A stretch of 64,000 bases of DNA, taken from assembly GCA_017303755.1 (NCBI GenBank), contig JAFLBS010000002.1, positions 62,001 through 126,000 of the forward strand, given 5' to 3'. The notes beneath the pieces were generated by a model. That model was given only the letters and a program-made list of their open reading frames with translations. It was not told where the DNA came from and searched no databases. The position numbers were made by a program, and so were the translations under genes. The stretch is from Flavobacteriales bacterium. GTDB lineage: Bacteria > Bacteroidota > Bacteroidia > Flavobacteriales > Flavobacteriaceae. Shown here one piece after another: positions 7,435 to 16,178 of the stretch. Positions within the stretch are counted from its first letter, which is position 1, and the number at the start of each line of letters is the position of its first letter.

Positions 7435-9585
7435 TTATGGGTTTAATCCTAATTTGTTACTTTTAAGTTGCTCTTCAATCCACTCCAATCCTTCCTTAAT
7501 GTATTTTGGAGTATTAATGTTTTTAGGGTCTTCAAAATACAATACATCTAATGCAAATTCAGCCTTTTTCATTTGTGGGTCAGTGATAATTGAATATACC
7601 TCGGTAACAAACTCTTTCAAATCATCTTTTTTTGATGCATCAACCATTTTTCTTAATAAACCTGTTGACTTATTAATCGATTTAAAGCTTTCTTTATTTT
7701 CGATTACTAAAGAATCCTCAAAGGTGTATGGGTTTGCAGAAATATTATTACTTCCGCTAAAAAGCTCCACAGCTTTTTGATATGCTACCCTAATAGGTAA
7801 ATCAGATTTTACTTTTTTATCAAAAGTTAAATTCAACAAATCATCTAAAAGTTCCTTTTGAGGATACCATGTTTTTAGGGTATCGTTATTTGTTTTATAA
7901 TTTTTACCTAGTTCCGGTTGACATTTCTTTCCATTATTGTTTGGATCAACTGAATCAATATCAGTTATTACTAAGCATATTATTCCTAATATCTCAATTA
8001 GTGGTTTCAATCTATGAGCATGACTTCCTCCAATTTCTAAAATAGTTATATAACAATTATCTAATAATGGATGAAAGTTTTTTATAAAGTGGGGAATGAG
8101 CATTCTCTCTGCTGGTCCTTCAACTAAGATAACCGCATCAGCAAAAAATATATCATTATGTGTGGTGTTTAAATATCTTTTTGTGAATTTGGTAGACTCA
8201 TCTTCTGTTCCGAAAGTTGTGGATAGATTAATAACTTCAGAAGTTGATAAAGCACTTGAGACATTTCTCTTAAAATATCTCAAGCTAATAAATTTATGAT
8301 GGGCTAGATAGCTTGAATGAGTGCTTATAACTAGCTGTGTCGTAAAATCTTTTTTATTTTCTAAGTTTACATTATTTCTTAAAACGCTATAAGCTTTTTT
8401 TATAAAAACTTGTTGAACTTGGGCATGCAAATGTGCTTCAGGTTCTTCAATCAAGACTAAGTGTAGAGGTTCAATTATTTCATCTTCACTCACAGAGTTT
8501 TTACCTACTCTCATCCATTCATCTCTAAATCTGATTAACTTAAAAATTATAGATATTAAATTCTGATAACCTAATCCATTATATTTTTCCGGCAGAGATA
8601 ATTCTTCATCAAGATAATATTGAACTGCTGAATCGTGCTGTAAACCATCTGAAGTAGAAACTTGAGTTGAAAGTTGAATTTGTGGATTTCCAAATCCTGG
8701 GTAATTTAAGCCTTCAAGTTCAGACAAAGATGTTTTAAAGCTTTCTTTTAAATTCTTATCAAATGCATCTTGAGCCGCATTAATGGATTCTAAAGCGTCT
8801 AAATCACTTTCTGTAGGTTCTAATGTTGGATTTAAGTGTTTGTCATAGTATGCTCTTAATTGAGATGATAATTTTTTATCATTTTTACTTTCTGAACTCT
8901 CTGAGTTTGCATCGCTGAATCCACGTTGAGCGTTTATGATATCGATTCTTATAAGACCCTTTAAAACATCGCCATCTAAAGCTATATTATTCTCGGTTAG
9001 TTCTTGTCTTTCAGAGGATTTTTCAGGGTCTAGTAAATATGTTTTTACTGTAAAATGTGAACTTAGTTTCCTTTCACAAAAGTCCCAAAATGTTTTTGGC
9101 CATAACTTAAATTTTTTGCCATTTTCACCTAATAGTGAATTTGCTTTGTTGTATGACGCTGAGAATTCTTGAACCAAATCAATCATTTCCTTTGGTTCAT
9201 ATCGCAGTCGTATTCCAAGTAATCCTCCTTTCCAGTCCAAAGTTGGTATAATATGGCTGACATAATGAAGTTCACTATCTTCGACTTGAATCCAAAGGTC
9301 TAAAGTAGGTAAATAGTCTTCCAGTATTTTAATTGATTGCTCTTCTTCTTTCAATTCTTTACCACTAACCCAATTTTCTGCAATTTTATTCAACTCTATC
9401 CAGTTGTTTAAGGTGAAATCTTGAGTTTTAAAGCTTTTTTCTTTGAGAAACGTAATCAAAGCATCCATAGCAGTTGTTTTACCACTATTGTTAGCGCCTA
9501 CAAAAATTGTCTCTTTTTCTGAGAAATCTATTTTACAAGATTGAAGTTTCCTAAAGTTTAGGATTTCTATAAATTTAATTATCAT
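7435..9585 (-). CDS. gajA: GajA-like OLD-family ATPase/TOPRIM nuclease
   Basis: The 716-residue protein has an ABC-type ATPase (Walker A GANNSGKTT, residues 30-38; LVLIEEPEAHLHAQ as Walker B/D-loop near 375; STHSSYLAHH) followed by a TOPRIM nuclease domain with LVEGPAER (E489) and TDIDSVDP (D542, D544). This is the OLD architecture and, next to a UvrD helicase, that of Gabija GajA, a nucleotide-sensing DNA endonuclease used in anti-phage defence. It is about 140 residues longer than B. cereus GajA, mostly inside the ATPase half. It follows a small membrane-protein gene by 31 bases and is tightly coupled to gajB. Confidence 0.87.
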   Translation of the reverse strand: MIIKFIEILNFRKLQSCKIDFSEKETIFVGANNSGKTTAMDALITFLKEKSFKTQDFTLNNWIELNKIAENWVSGKELKEEEQSIKILEDYLPTLDLWIQVEDSELHYVSHIIPTLDWKGGLLGIRLRYEPKEMIDLVQEFSASYNKANSLLGENGKKFKLWPKTFWDFCERKLSSHFTVKTYLLDPEKSSERQELTENNIALDGDVLKGLIRIDIINAQRGFSDANSESSESKNDKKLSSQLRAYYDKHLNPTLEPTESDLDALESINAAQDAFDKNLKESFKTSLSELEGLNYPGFGNPQIQLSTQVSTSDGLQHDSAVQYYLDEELSLPEKYNGLGYQNLISIIFKLIRFRDEWMRVGKNSVSEDEIIEPLHLVLIEEPEAHLHAQVQQVFIKKAYSVLRNNVNLENKKDFTTQLVISTHSSYLAHHKFISLRYFKRNVSSALSTSEVINLSTTFGTEDESTKFTKRYLNTTHNDIFFADAVILVEGPAERMLIPHFIKNFHPLLDNCYITILEIGGSHAHRLKPLIEILGIICLVITDIDSVDPNNNGKKCQPELGKNYKTNNDTLKTWYPQKELLDDLLNLTFDKKVKSDLPIRVAYQKAVELFSGSNNISANPYTFEDSLVIENKESFKSINKSTGLLRKMVDASKKDDLKEFVTEVYSIITDPQMKKAEFALDVLYFEDPKNINTPKYIKEGLEWIEEQLKSNKLGLNP

Positions 9586-9616
9586 TTTAATTGAATCATT
9601 TAAGATTAGTTCATTT

Positions 9617-10039
9617 TTATCGGACTATAATTTTTATAAAAATTTTTATAAATCTATAACAGTATAACAATGATAAAGTTGTTTGGAATATAAGGAATGT
9701 ATTGATATAATTATTGATTTTAGAGAAAGATTCTTTGAGAAGAATATAAAATACAATTATTAATAACGAATATAGACTAGCATAAATAGACTTTTTGAGG
9801 TAATCTATAAACAAATAAAATTTTTCAGATTTTTTAATGAACTCAATTGCATCATTGTCAAGAGTGTTGATAATAGTTGAAACAGTTAGAAGAAAACCTA
9901 TCAAGATACTAAAAATGGATAAAGAGGTATTGTAAAAGTTATCAAAATCGAGACACAATATTTCACCATATATAAAGCTAAAAACACTTACTGCTAGAGA
10001 AATGATAAATGGATAATATTTTTCAATAAATAAGCTCAT
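9617..10039 (-). CDS. Small four-helix membrane protein, function unknown
   Basis: A 140-residue protein with four hydrophobic segments (about residues 8-26, 37-57, 85-103, 112-132) and charged loops. Not recognised. Its ATG overlaps the stop of the upstream gene by one base, so the two are translationally coupled, and gajA begins 31 bases downstream. The layout (soluble protein plus small multi-pass membrane protein) resembles membrane-linked two-gene defence systems such as Kiwa in outline only; I see no sequence basis for calling it KwaA. It could belong to an enlarged Gabija operon. Confidence 0.6.
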   Translation of the reverse strand: MSLFIEKYYPFIISLAVSVFSFIYGEILCLDFDNFYNTSLSIFSILIGFLLTVSTIINTLDNDAIEFIKKSEKFYLFIDYLKKSIYASLYSLLIIVFYILLKESFSKINNYINTFLIFQTTLSLLYCYRFIKIFIKIIVR

Positions 10040-10938
10040 TATATTTTATACTGTTTGAATAATAATGGTTGATGTCTTAAATAAATAGCTTCTAATTGTC
10101 TATATTTTTCTTTTATGAAAAATTTACTATTAATTCTTTGTTTTTCAATTTCAATATTTTCAATCAATCGATTCGCAACTAAGTCAAAAACTTTAGATTT
10201 ATCTGAATCAATGTCTGTTCCGGTTATTTTTAAGGTTGTTACGAAATCTTCTTTTTTATTAAGTTTTAAAAGACCTTGTACAAATAATCTAATTTCTCTT
10301 AAGTTTAGTGACCTCGTTTTATAGTTGCCTACAGAATAAACGATTGAACCTTTTAGTGCATTTATATCATCCATTGCATCAACGGTACTATCCAAAGATG
10401 ATGAACTATTACCTTTTAAACCAGTTGAATTTGTAGGTCTCGCAATATCATATTCAATTCTGTAGTAGCTCGGCGAATCTAAGAATTTTTGATATTCAGA
10501 CGGTATTATAACCATAGAAAAATCAAATTGTGGCACATCATAATTATTATGTATAAATTCTGTTAATGCATTTAAATTAACTCCTGGTCTTTTCGATTCA
10601 ATTGCAATTATATTAGTTTTAGAGTCGAAAATAAAACTACAGTCATAGCCCAATCCTTGATTAGCATTCAAGTCTAATGGTTCTGTATTAATCCCATCAA
10701 ATTTTGGAGGAACATTACTTTTTTGATTATAAATAAAAGTACCTAAGCAGTATCTATCAGAATGAATACTTTTTATGTTTGAAATTAAAATTTCACCATC
10801 TGAAAAGTCGATTTTATCAAAACTTTTTTTCTTGAATTTAAAAACTTCCGAAAATAATTTATTTGTTTTTTCCTTTTGTTTTTGTTCTACTAAAGCTACT
10901 ATTTGGTAGAAATATACATTAGTCTTTTTTATAGCCAT
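10039..10938 (-). CDS. Unrecognised 299-residue protein upstream of Gabija
   Basis: Soluble, lysine- and asparagine-rich, with no signal peptide or membrane segment. The first 100 residues contain VYFYQIVAL and a GYDCSFIFD/IIAIESKRPG pattern reminiscent of proteins annotated as DUF6731, but this is recalled and unsure. It heads the group 10938-5552. No copy of the shared palindromic promoter lies in the 67 bases before its start, unlike most other units in the window, which supports a separate origin for this block. Coupled to the membrane protein downstream by a one-base overlap. Confidence 0.55.
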   Translation of the reverse strand: MAIKKTNVYFYQIVALVEQKQKEKTNKLFSEVFKFKKKSFDKIDFSDGEILISNIKSIHSDRYCLGTFIYNQKSNVPPKFDGINTEPLDLNANQGLGYDCSFIFDSKTNIIAIESKRPGVNLNALTEFIHNNYDVPQFDFSMVIIPSEYQKFLDSPSYYRIEYDIARPTNSTGLKGNSSSSLDSTVDAMDDINALKGSIVYSVGNYKTRSLNLREIRLFVQGLLKLNKKEDFVTTLKITGTDIDSDKSKVFDLVANRLIENIEIEKQRINSKFFIKEKYRQLEAIYLRHQPLLFKQYKI

Positions 10939-11005
10939 AATTGATTTTTATTGTATCATTAAATTAAGAATCCTTGTCTCGTTTTGAATTCTTACAGATT
11001 GACAT

Positions 11006-11446
11006 TTAAATTAAACCAAACTTATTAATCAAATCCAACAAATGCTCTGCTTTAGCCTGATTAGCTAAACTATGATTGTATGTTGTTTGATAAGTAGATG
11101 TCCAAATAGTGTCGTATTCATACTTGTTAGCTGTATTTTCAATAGCATTTACTGTTTCTCCTCTAGTTCGACATGTGCAGAAAATGATATTAGGACTATA
11201 GTCTTTAATAATTCCTTCTAGTCTTTCTTTTAACTTAGTTCCAGGATCACCTTGGCTTTCTAGGGCAATTGTTTTTCCATTTACTTCAATAATTAGCCTA
11301 AAATCAATGGTTATTTTAGTAACCTCTTTTGAAGAGTAAACCAATTTATAATTTGGAAAAGTTTTCATTAAGAGATTTGCTAATTCAAGTATTGTACTTG
11401 ATTTACCTTTTCCTGCTGAGTGCCAAATGGCTGTAATTGTGTTCAT
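11006..11446 (-). CDS. Small P-loop-like protein, function unknown
   Basis: A 146-residue protein beginning with TAIWHSAGKGKSST, a P-loop-like turn (GKGKSS), followed by strands such as RLIIEVNGKTIALESQGDPG and NIIFCTCRTRGETVNAIE. The N-terminus and alternating pattern suggest a nucleotide-binding alpha/beta fold, but a Walker B is not clear. It starts 18 bases after the stop of the hydrolase gene at 11465 and is probably cotranscribed with it. Not assigned to a family. Confidence 0.55.
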   Translation of the reverse strand: MNTITAIWHSAGKGKSSTILELANLLMKTFPNYKLVYSSKEVTKITIDFRLIIEVNGKTIALESQGDPGTKLKERLEGIIKDYSPNIIFCTCRTRGETVNAIENTANKYEYDTIWTSTYQTTYNHSLANQAKAEHLLDLINKFGLI

Positions 11447-11464
11447 AGTAATTTGTTGTTTATA

Positions 11465-12652
11465 TTATTTCCAAAACCCCATTTCCTTCATTTTATTAAA
11501 AATCAAACGCGTACACGATTGGCCGTTTTTAGTTTCGTCCCAATAGCAGCGGTGCATGCGGATGTGTTTTAGAGTAAGAAAATTGAATGGGTTGTAGGTG
11601 TCTTTGCGTGCGATTTCGTAATTGAGGTTGATGGGTTTTTCTTTGTTTTTGATGATGCCGAAATGGGCGTTTCCGGCTTTGTTGTCGTTACGGAAGTTGC
11701 TGGCAAAAGCATCCATGAGTGAGTACACGTTGACCCATTGGATTTTTTCGGTCATGAAGGTGTTTCTGTTTTCGTAAAAATTGGGGTAGAAGCCTTTAAC
11801 AAACTCGAAAGGTGCGCCTACCGTAATGAGAAGGTTTATAGTTTCTTTGGTGTTGTATGTTACGTCATTGCCAATAGGGAAGAGTGCGTCCATTGCAACG
11901 ATGCTGCCAAAACTGTAGGTGTGGAATTGAATGGTTGGATTGGGTTCGTTTTCGACGATGTATTCTACCAGTGCGTCGAGATTGCCTTGAATGGTTTGGG
12001 ACTGTTCGCCGTATTGAATGTAATTGTCGACCGCTGTGAATTCGGTAGCGAGTTTGGTGACTAGGGTAGAGGATTCGGGAATTAACAGGATGATTATGGC
12101 GGTTACAGGTACTGTAATGGCACTAATTGAAACTAATGTGGTGAACAGATTACCATCTAAGTTAAAGTATTTACTTATTTCATTTTGAAAAAGTGATAAA
12201 ACAGACGGAATTAACCATATTACAGCAAACGACATCAATAAGAAAATACCAAACACATAAAAAGTTTGTTTGGTTTTGATAAAGGTATTTAGATTGAAAA
12301 TATTGCGAAATAAGGCAGGTATTTTTCGAATAACAAGTATGAGCAGGAATAGGTTTTTGAGGATTAGATTGCGTTGTTCGAATTTTTCGGTGAGGAGTTG
12401 GCTGTATTGGAAGTCGTAAAAAGTGTATAGAACGGGATCGGTTGGTGCGGTTAATTGTCCTTTTGGTTTTTGTAGAATTCGAATGGCCAGACTACTGTTT
12501 TCTTCGAGGTAGTAGATTTTTTCAATTTTGGTGTAAAATTCAAAACCGGATGTGCTGTATTCTAATTCTTTTAGGTAGCGGGAAGCATATTTTTCTGCCG
12601 TTTCTTTTGCAGTAGATTGTCCTAAGCCCGAAATGTAAATACCAATTGACAT
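11465..12652 (-). CDS. Membrane-anchored alpha/beta-hydrolase-like protein
   Basis: The 395-residue protein starts with a strand-turn (IYISGLGQS) like the first strand of lipase folds, has two membrane segments at about residues 130-150 and 170-192, and then a nucleophile elbow-like HTYSFGSI (near 245), VGAPFEFV, a DAF segment and a late H-R-C-Y-W-D segment. Order and motifs match the plus-strand protein at 36550-37890, which has a classical GHSLG, so the two look like distant paralogues. Lipase or esterase chemistry at the inner membrane is inferred. Its codon use is G/C-richer than its neighbours. Promoter copy 3 lies upstream. Confidence 0.6.
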   Translation of the reverse strand: MSIGIYISGLGQSTAKETAEKYASRYLKELEYSTSGFEFYTKIEKIYYLEENSSLAIRILQKPKGQLTAPTDPVLYTFYDFQYSQLLTEKFEQRNLILKNLFLLILVIRKIPALFRNIFNLNTFIKTKQTFYVFGIFLLMSFAVIWLIPSVLSLFQNEISKYFNLDGNLFTTLVSISAITVPVTAIIILLIPESSTLVTKLATEFTAVDNYIQYGEQSQTIQGNLDALVEYIVENEPNPTIQFHTYSFGSIVAMDALFPIGNDVTYNTKETINLLITVGAPFEFVKGFYPNFYENRNTFMTEKIQWVNVYSLMDAFASNFRNDNKAGNAHFGIIKNKEKPINLNYEIARKDTYNPFNFLTLKHIRMHRCYWDETKNGQSCTRLIFNKMKEMGFWK

Positions 12653-12678
12653 GGTGTGTTTTTATTATTCCCAACTTG

Positions 12679-12722
12679 TAAAGTTAGATGGTAATAAGAC
12701 GCGGGTCAATCCGTGTAAATAC
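12679..12722 (-). promoter_or_regulatory. Shared palindromic promoter element, copy 3
   Basis: Minus-strand GTATTTACACGGATTG at 12707-12722, then 20 bases and TAACTTTA (12679-12686). The gene start follows at 12652, giving a short leader. One base differs from consensus in the left half-site. Confidence 0.6.
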
Positions 12723-12733
12723 TGATTTTAAAA

Positions 12734-13441
12734 CTATTCGGAAGCTGTTTGTCTGTCTTTATCTCTAATTGTAATTGATAAGTTCATAGCTGCATATCTA
12801 TTTTCAGCTTGTTTTATTGTTTTTCCTTCCTTATCGTAATCGCCATCTATGTCTGTAAAACTTTGAAACCATGTAAGCAATGGTTTGTCTTCAACTTTTC
12901 CAAGGTATTTTCCTAGGATACTTGAAACCGTTAAAATAGTATTACTAATATTTACGGCTGAACCCGCTGTTTTGAGAAGTGATACAATATTTGTGGTAAG
13001 ATTTTTATAGTCTTCATCGGCGTTTATTTTACTCATAACCTCGGCAACATCTCTTAATCCTTGTTTCGATTTTATTATCGAAGACATAATATGAATTTGA
13101 GATGGTGCTTTAGACTCAGATTCTTGTTTCCAATAAAAAAGGGTTTTATCAATTGATAATGCATCACCATCATCAACTTTTTCAAAACTTTTGAGGTCTA
13201 AAGCTATCGTTTGGTTTTCGACATCAGATACCACAAGATTTACAAAATACACTTTGGCTAATCCAGGAAATGGAAAAATTTTAGGTGTTCTATTATCCTT
13301 AATGATTACATGCGACAAACGTATTTCTATACCGCTAATTGCTTCAGAGCCTAAAATGTCACCTTGATTGTTATGAACTTCGAATGAAGCTTCTCTGAAA
13401 TTATGATCTTCAGAATATAGGTTTTGACTTAAATTTAGCAT
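12734..13441 (-). CDS. Unrecognised 235-residue protein
   Basis: No signal peptide or membrane helix. The first 115 residues look beta-rich (for example LAKVYFVNLVVSDVENQTIAL), then helices follow (NLTTNIVSLLKTAGSAVN), and the end returns to strand (MNLSITIRDKDRQ). This could be a C2-like or effector-binding fold, but I cannot name a family. It has its own copy of the shared promoter (13474-13518) and stands alone between promoter copies 3 and 4, next to the HATPase/trypsin operon, with which it may work. Confidence 0.55.
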   Translation of the reverse strand: MLNLSQNLYSEDHNFREASFEVHNNQGDILGSEAISGIEIRLSHVIIKDNRTPKIFPFPGLAKVYFVNLVVSDVENQTIALDLKSFEKVDDGDALSIDKTLFYWKQESESKAPSQIHIMSSIIKSKQGLRDVAEVMSKINADEDYKNLTTNIVSLLKTAGSAVNISNTILTVSSILGKYLGKVEDKPLLTWFQSFTDIDGDYDKEGKTIKQAENRYAAMNLSITIRDKDRQTASE

Positions 13442-13473
13442 AGTATATGATTTAAGATTATTAAAATTTGATT

Positions 13474-13518
13474 GTAAATTAAAGAATAATTTTATTGTTA
13501 GTCAATCCGTGTAAATAC
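13474..13518 (-). promoter_or_regulatory. Shared palindromic promoter element, copy 4
   Basis: Minus-strand GTATTTACACGGATTG at 13503-13518. TAATTTAC (13474-13481) follows after 21 bases, or TTAATTTA after 20. The start codon lies at 13441. It sits 22 bases after the amidohydrolase stop with no obvious hairpin between. Confidence 0.6.
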
Positions 13519-13540
13519 TGAAAATCAATTATCTTCAACA

Positions 13541-14860
13541 TCAACCAAATAAGAAGGCCCATGTGTTTTTACTAACCATTTTTTCAGAATATTTTTGAAA
13601 TACAGAAAGATAAAGTTTAATGTCATTTAATAAGTCACCGTGAGGTAATACTACCCAAAAATCGGTTCCGTACATAATCTTGTCAGTAATTTTTGGATTA
13701 TTGTTTAAAACCTCTTTTAATTTTGAATGAGTATCTGTCTCAATTAGGTTATATGAAAAATCAGTGAATACCTTTTTGGATTCATCATTTAGTAATTCAA
13801 TTAGTTTTAAAATTCTTTCGTCAGCATTCGTATTAATGTGATTTTCCCAAAATGTATCTGTTCCAAAATGTGCTAAATTTAGTTTTAGATTTGGGAATTT
13901 TTCGAGTACTGGAATCCAATGGGTTGGATCATTTAAATAGCGGGCTCTTTTTCTTCTATCTCCTTCAAGATTTATTGTTTCATAACCATTTTCACCAAAA
14001 AAATCAATGGTCTTTTCAAAAGTTGAGACTGATTCACCGCCGCAGTGAGTTGTCACAGGAATGTTAAATTCTTCGCACAACGCAAAGATAGGTTCTAATC
14101 TTTTGTCACTGGGGAAATAGCCTAGAGAAGGATAACATTTGATTCCAAAAAAAGCCGCATTTTTTTCTGTAAAAGCTCTTTTAAAAATAGTGTATAAATT
14201 TTGTTCTCCAGTAATTTCAGCTCGTCTAGGATCTATGGCTAAGAAAGGTAAAATGGGCTTTTTTCTTGCCAAACTATTTAGCTCATCTACTTGTTCGGGA
14301 TATGTTTTTTTTGCTTTGTATTTCCATCCTGTTTCGAGATCCATCATAAGAATAGAGGTTACGAATGGAGAGTCATAGTATTGGTCAATTTGCTTCAGTG
14401 AGAAGTTATCATGGTAGAAGTCAAAAATCTCTTCCATTGAATCTTTCTTTAACACTCTAATGGCATCTTTCAATCCTTTTCCTCGTAAACTTTCTTTAGT
14501 TTCAGATTTTGATAATTTTGTCTCAAGTTTTTCTAACTCTTTTTCAAGTTCATCCCAATTCACTTCGTCGTCGATTTGATTTAAAGAATTGTAAATGTTT
14601 ACAATGTCTTTGTTCCAGTATCTAAAATCTTGATTTTCATTTTCGAAGATTTTACCAATGGTCATTCTTAATAAAATATAGGCAATTTTAAGTGTTTTTC
14701 TGTCAAATATGTGGCAATGAACATCAAAAACACATTTTTTATTATTTACCAAGAGCGCTGTTTGTTCGGATAATCTTGTGAACGGGTCTTTGTTCAGCGT
14801 ATTTTTCATTTCATGGTAGAATGCTTCAGCTTTTTCGAAACTCCAATTTTGACTTTTCAT
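13541..14860 (-). CDS. Amidohydrolase-superfamily metal-dependent hydrolase
   Basis: A TIM-barrel hydrolase of the amidohydrolase_2 type. After about 43 lead residues comes FDVHCHIFD (metal ligands H48 and H50), then GIKCYPSLGYFPSD, VTTHCGG (metal-ligand His), LNLAHFG (His), and the late MYGTDFW (catalytic Asp). A helical insertion fills residues 65-160. The substrate is unknown; relatives are decarboxylases and hydrolases. Its ATG overlaps the stop of the receiver-trypsin gene by four bases (ATGA), so it belongs to the same operon as the giant HATPase protein. An amidohydrolase in a signalling-protease operon is unexpected; it may be the effector or a small-molecule-processing step. Confidence 0.8.
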   Translation of the reverse strand: MKSQNWSFEKAEAFYHEMKNTLNKDPFTRLSEQTALLVNNKKCVFDVHCHIFDRKTLKIAYILLRMTIGKIFENENQDFRYWNKDIVNIYNSLNQIDDEVNWDELEKELEKLETKLSKSETKESLRGKGLKDAIRVLKKDSMEEIFDFYHDNFSLKQIDQYYDSPFVTSILMMDLETGWKYKAKKTYPEQVDELNSLARKKPILPFLAIDPRRAEITGEQNLYTIFKRAFTEKNAAFFGIKCYPSLGYFPSDKRLEPIFALCEEFNIPVTTHCGGESVSTFEKTIDFFGENGYETINLEGDRRKRARYLNDPTHWIPVLEKFPNLKLNLAHFGTDTFWENHINTNADERILKLIELLNDESKKVFTDFSYNLIETDTHSKLKEVLNNNPKITDKIMYGTDFWVVLPHGDLLNDIKLYLSVFQKYSEKMVSKNTWAFLFG

Positions 14861-16176
14861 ATTTTTTGTTTTTTTTGATTATTAAGATCTTCCATAATTG
14901 CTGAAATTAGTATTCCGCCATTACAGTAATCTAATTCACCTTTCTCATTTATCTTTAATCCTTTTTCATTGTCTCCCTGATTATGTATCCCTACTACATT
15001 TAAATCAGAATTTAAAATTGGCGCTCCACTTGAGCCAGGTTCTGTGTCAGCATAGTAAAAAAGTTGATGATTCCAAACACTAATTACTTTATCGGTAGAG
15101 TATTTCTTTGTATCGCCATTTGGATGATGAATTAATGTGACTTTTTCGCTCTCTTTTATTTTATAGAATGTTTCAATTTTTAAATTTCCTAAATTGGATA
15201 GGCTGTTATCAAAATTCTTGATTTTTATGTAAGTATAATCTAACTCCTCCATGGTAATCATGGTTTCAGGCTCAAGATAGTACTCAATAGGTTCTATTAG
15301 TTTACCCTCTTTATCTTTTTCATAGTTAAATAGCACTTTGGATTCTTGAGCTATTTCTTTGGTTGGAATGACGTGATTGTTGGTTAATAAATAACCATCC
15401 TCTACAATAAAACCCGTACCATGTTCTCTTTTAGAATTTGTTACTCTGCATACACTTCTTGAGCATTCTACTAATTTTTTTAGCTTACCGATATCAATGA
15501 TATCGTTATCGTCTCCTATGATTTTTTCTAAAATGTTTTCAGAAAATACTGTTTCCCCAAGTGATGGATTTACTTCGACAATTTTTTTTAATTTTCCTAA
15601 ATCTTTAAAATTTAAAAAACTATCGATTGAAGCATTTTTTTGTTTATAATCTTCAATTTTTTCAATTATTTGGTTTAGTTTTAGTGAGTTATGCTTCTTT
15701 AATTTTTTTTCAATCTTTTTAAAAAATAGATTTTTCCAAATGGTACCTTGATAATTATCGTTTTTCCATTCATTATCTTTTTTTAACCAATCAATACCAT
15801 TGTCGTCTAATATATTATGGTACTCCTTCACATCAACACTAACTATTTCAAATGGAATCTCTTTCAACAATTCATTGTTTAATATAAAGTCTTCTAAAAA
15901 TTTTAATGAGTTACACGAAGAAATTCTGTCCTCTTCAAGTTCGAAATCAAGTACGAATAAGTCAATTGGATTAAACTCGTTAATTTTTCCCATAATATAT
16001 GCTTTAGCATTATTTATATCGGATACTGTATTGTTTTGATTGTCGCAATATTTTTGAAAATGATCTCTAAATTCAGGGTCAAATGAATTTGATTCATATT
16101 CTTTTGTAGCTAATATTTTTTGGAAAAAACAAAAATCATCTTCATTATCTTCCACTATAAAAATTCTTTTATTCAT
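14857..16176 (-). CDS. Response-regulator receiver fused to trypsin-like serine protease
   Basis: Residues 1-140 look like a receiver domain: acidic pocket VEDNEDD at 8-14, phospho-acceptor D77 in FVLDFELEE, a Ser in EIVSVDV near 112 and a Lys in DWLKKD near 132. A lysine-rich linker follows. Residues 240-430 form a trypsin-like protease with triad H268 (LLTNNHV), D313 (LDYTYIKI) and S383 (EPGSSGAPI), plus HGTGFIVEDG. All catalytic residues are present and there is no signal peptide, so it should be a cytoplasmic protease switched by phosphorylation. It starts two bases past the stop of the 2047-residue gene, which carries histidine-kinase-like ATPase domains and could be its partner. Confidence 0.85.
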   Translation of the reverse strand: MNKRIFIVEDNEDDFCFFQKILATKEYESNSFDPEFRDHFQKYCDNQNNTVSDINNAKAYIMGKINEFNPIDLFVLDFELEEDRISSCNSLKFLEDFILNNELLKEIPFEIVSVDVKEYHNILDDNGIDWLKKDNEWKNDNYQGTIWKNLFFKKIEKKLKKHNSLKLNQIIEKIEDYKQKNASIDSFLNFKDLGKLKKIVEVNPSLGETVFSENILEKIIGDDNDIIDIGKLKKLVECSRSVCRVTNSKREHGTGFIVEDGYLLTNNHVIPTKEIAQESKVLFNYEKDKEGKLIEPIEYYLEPETMITMEELDYTYIKIKNFDNSLSNLGNLKIETFYKIKESEKVTLIHHPNGDTKKYSTDKVISVWNHQLFYYADTEPGSSGAPILNSDLNVVGIHNQGDNEKGLKINEKGELDYCNGGILISAIMEDLNNQKKQKI

Positions 16177-16178
16177 GT

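Noticed and set aside
9617-10938. Calling the soluble/membrane pair Kiwa (KwaB/KwaA)
   Set aside because: Only gene layout is similar; I see no diagnostic sequence match, and the order and lengths are not decisive.
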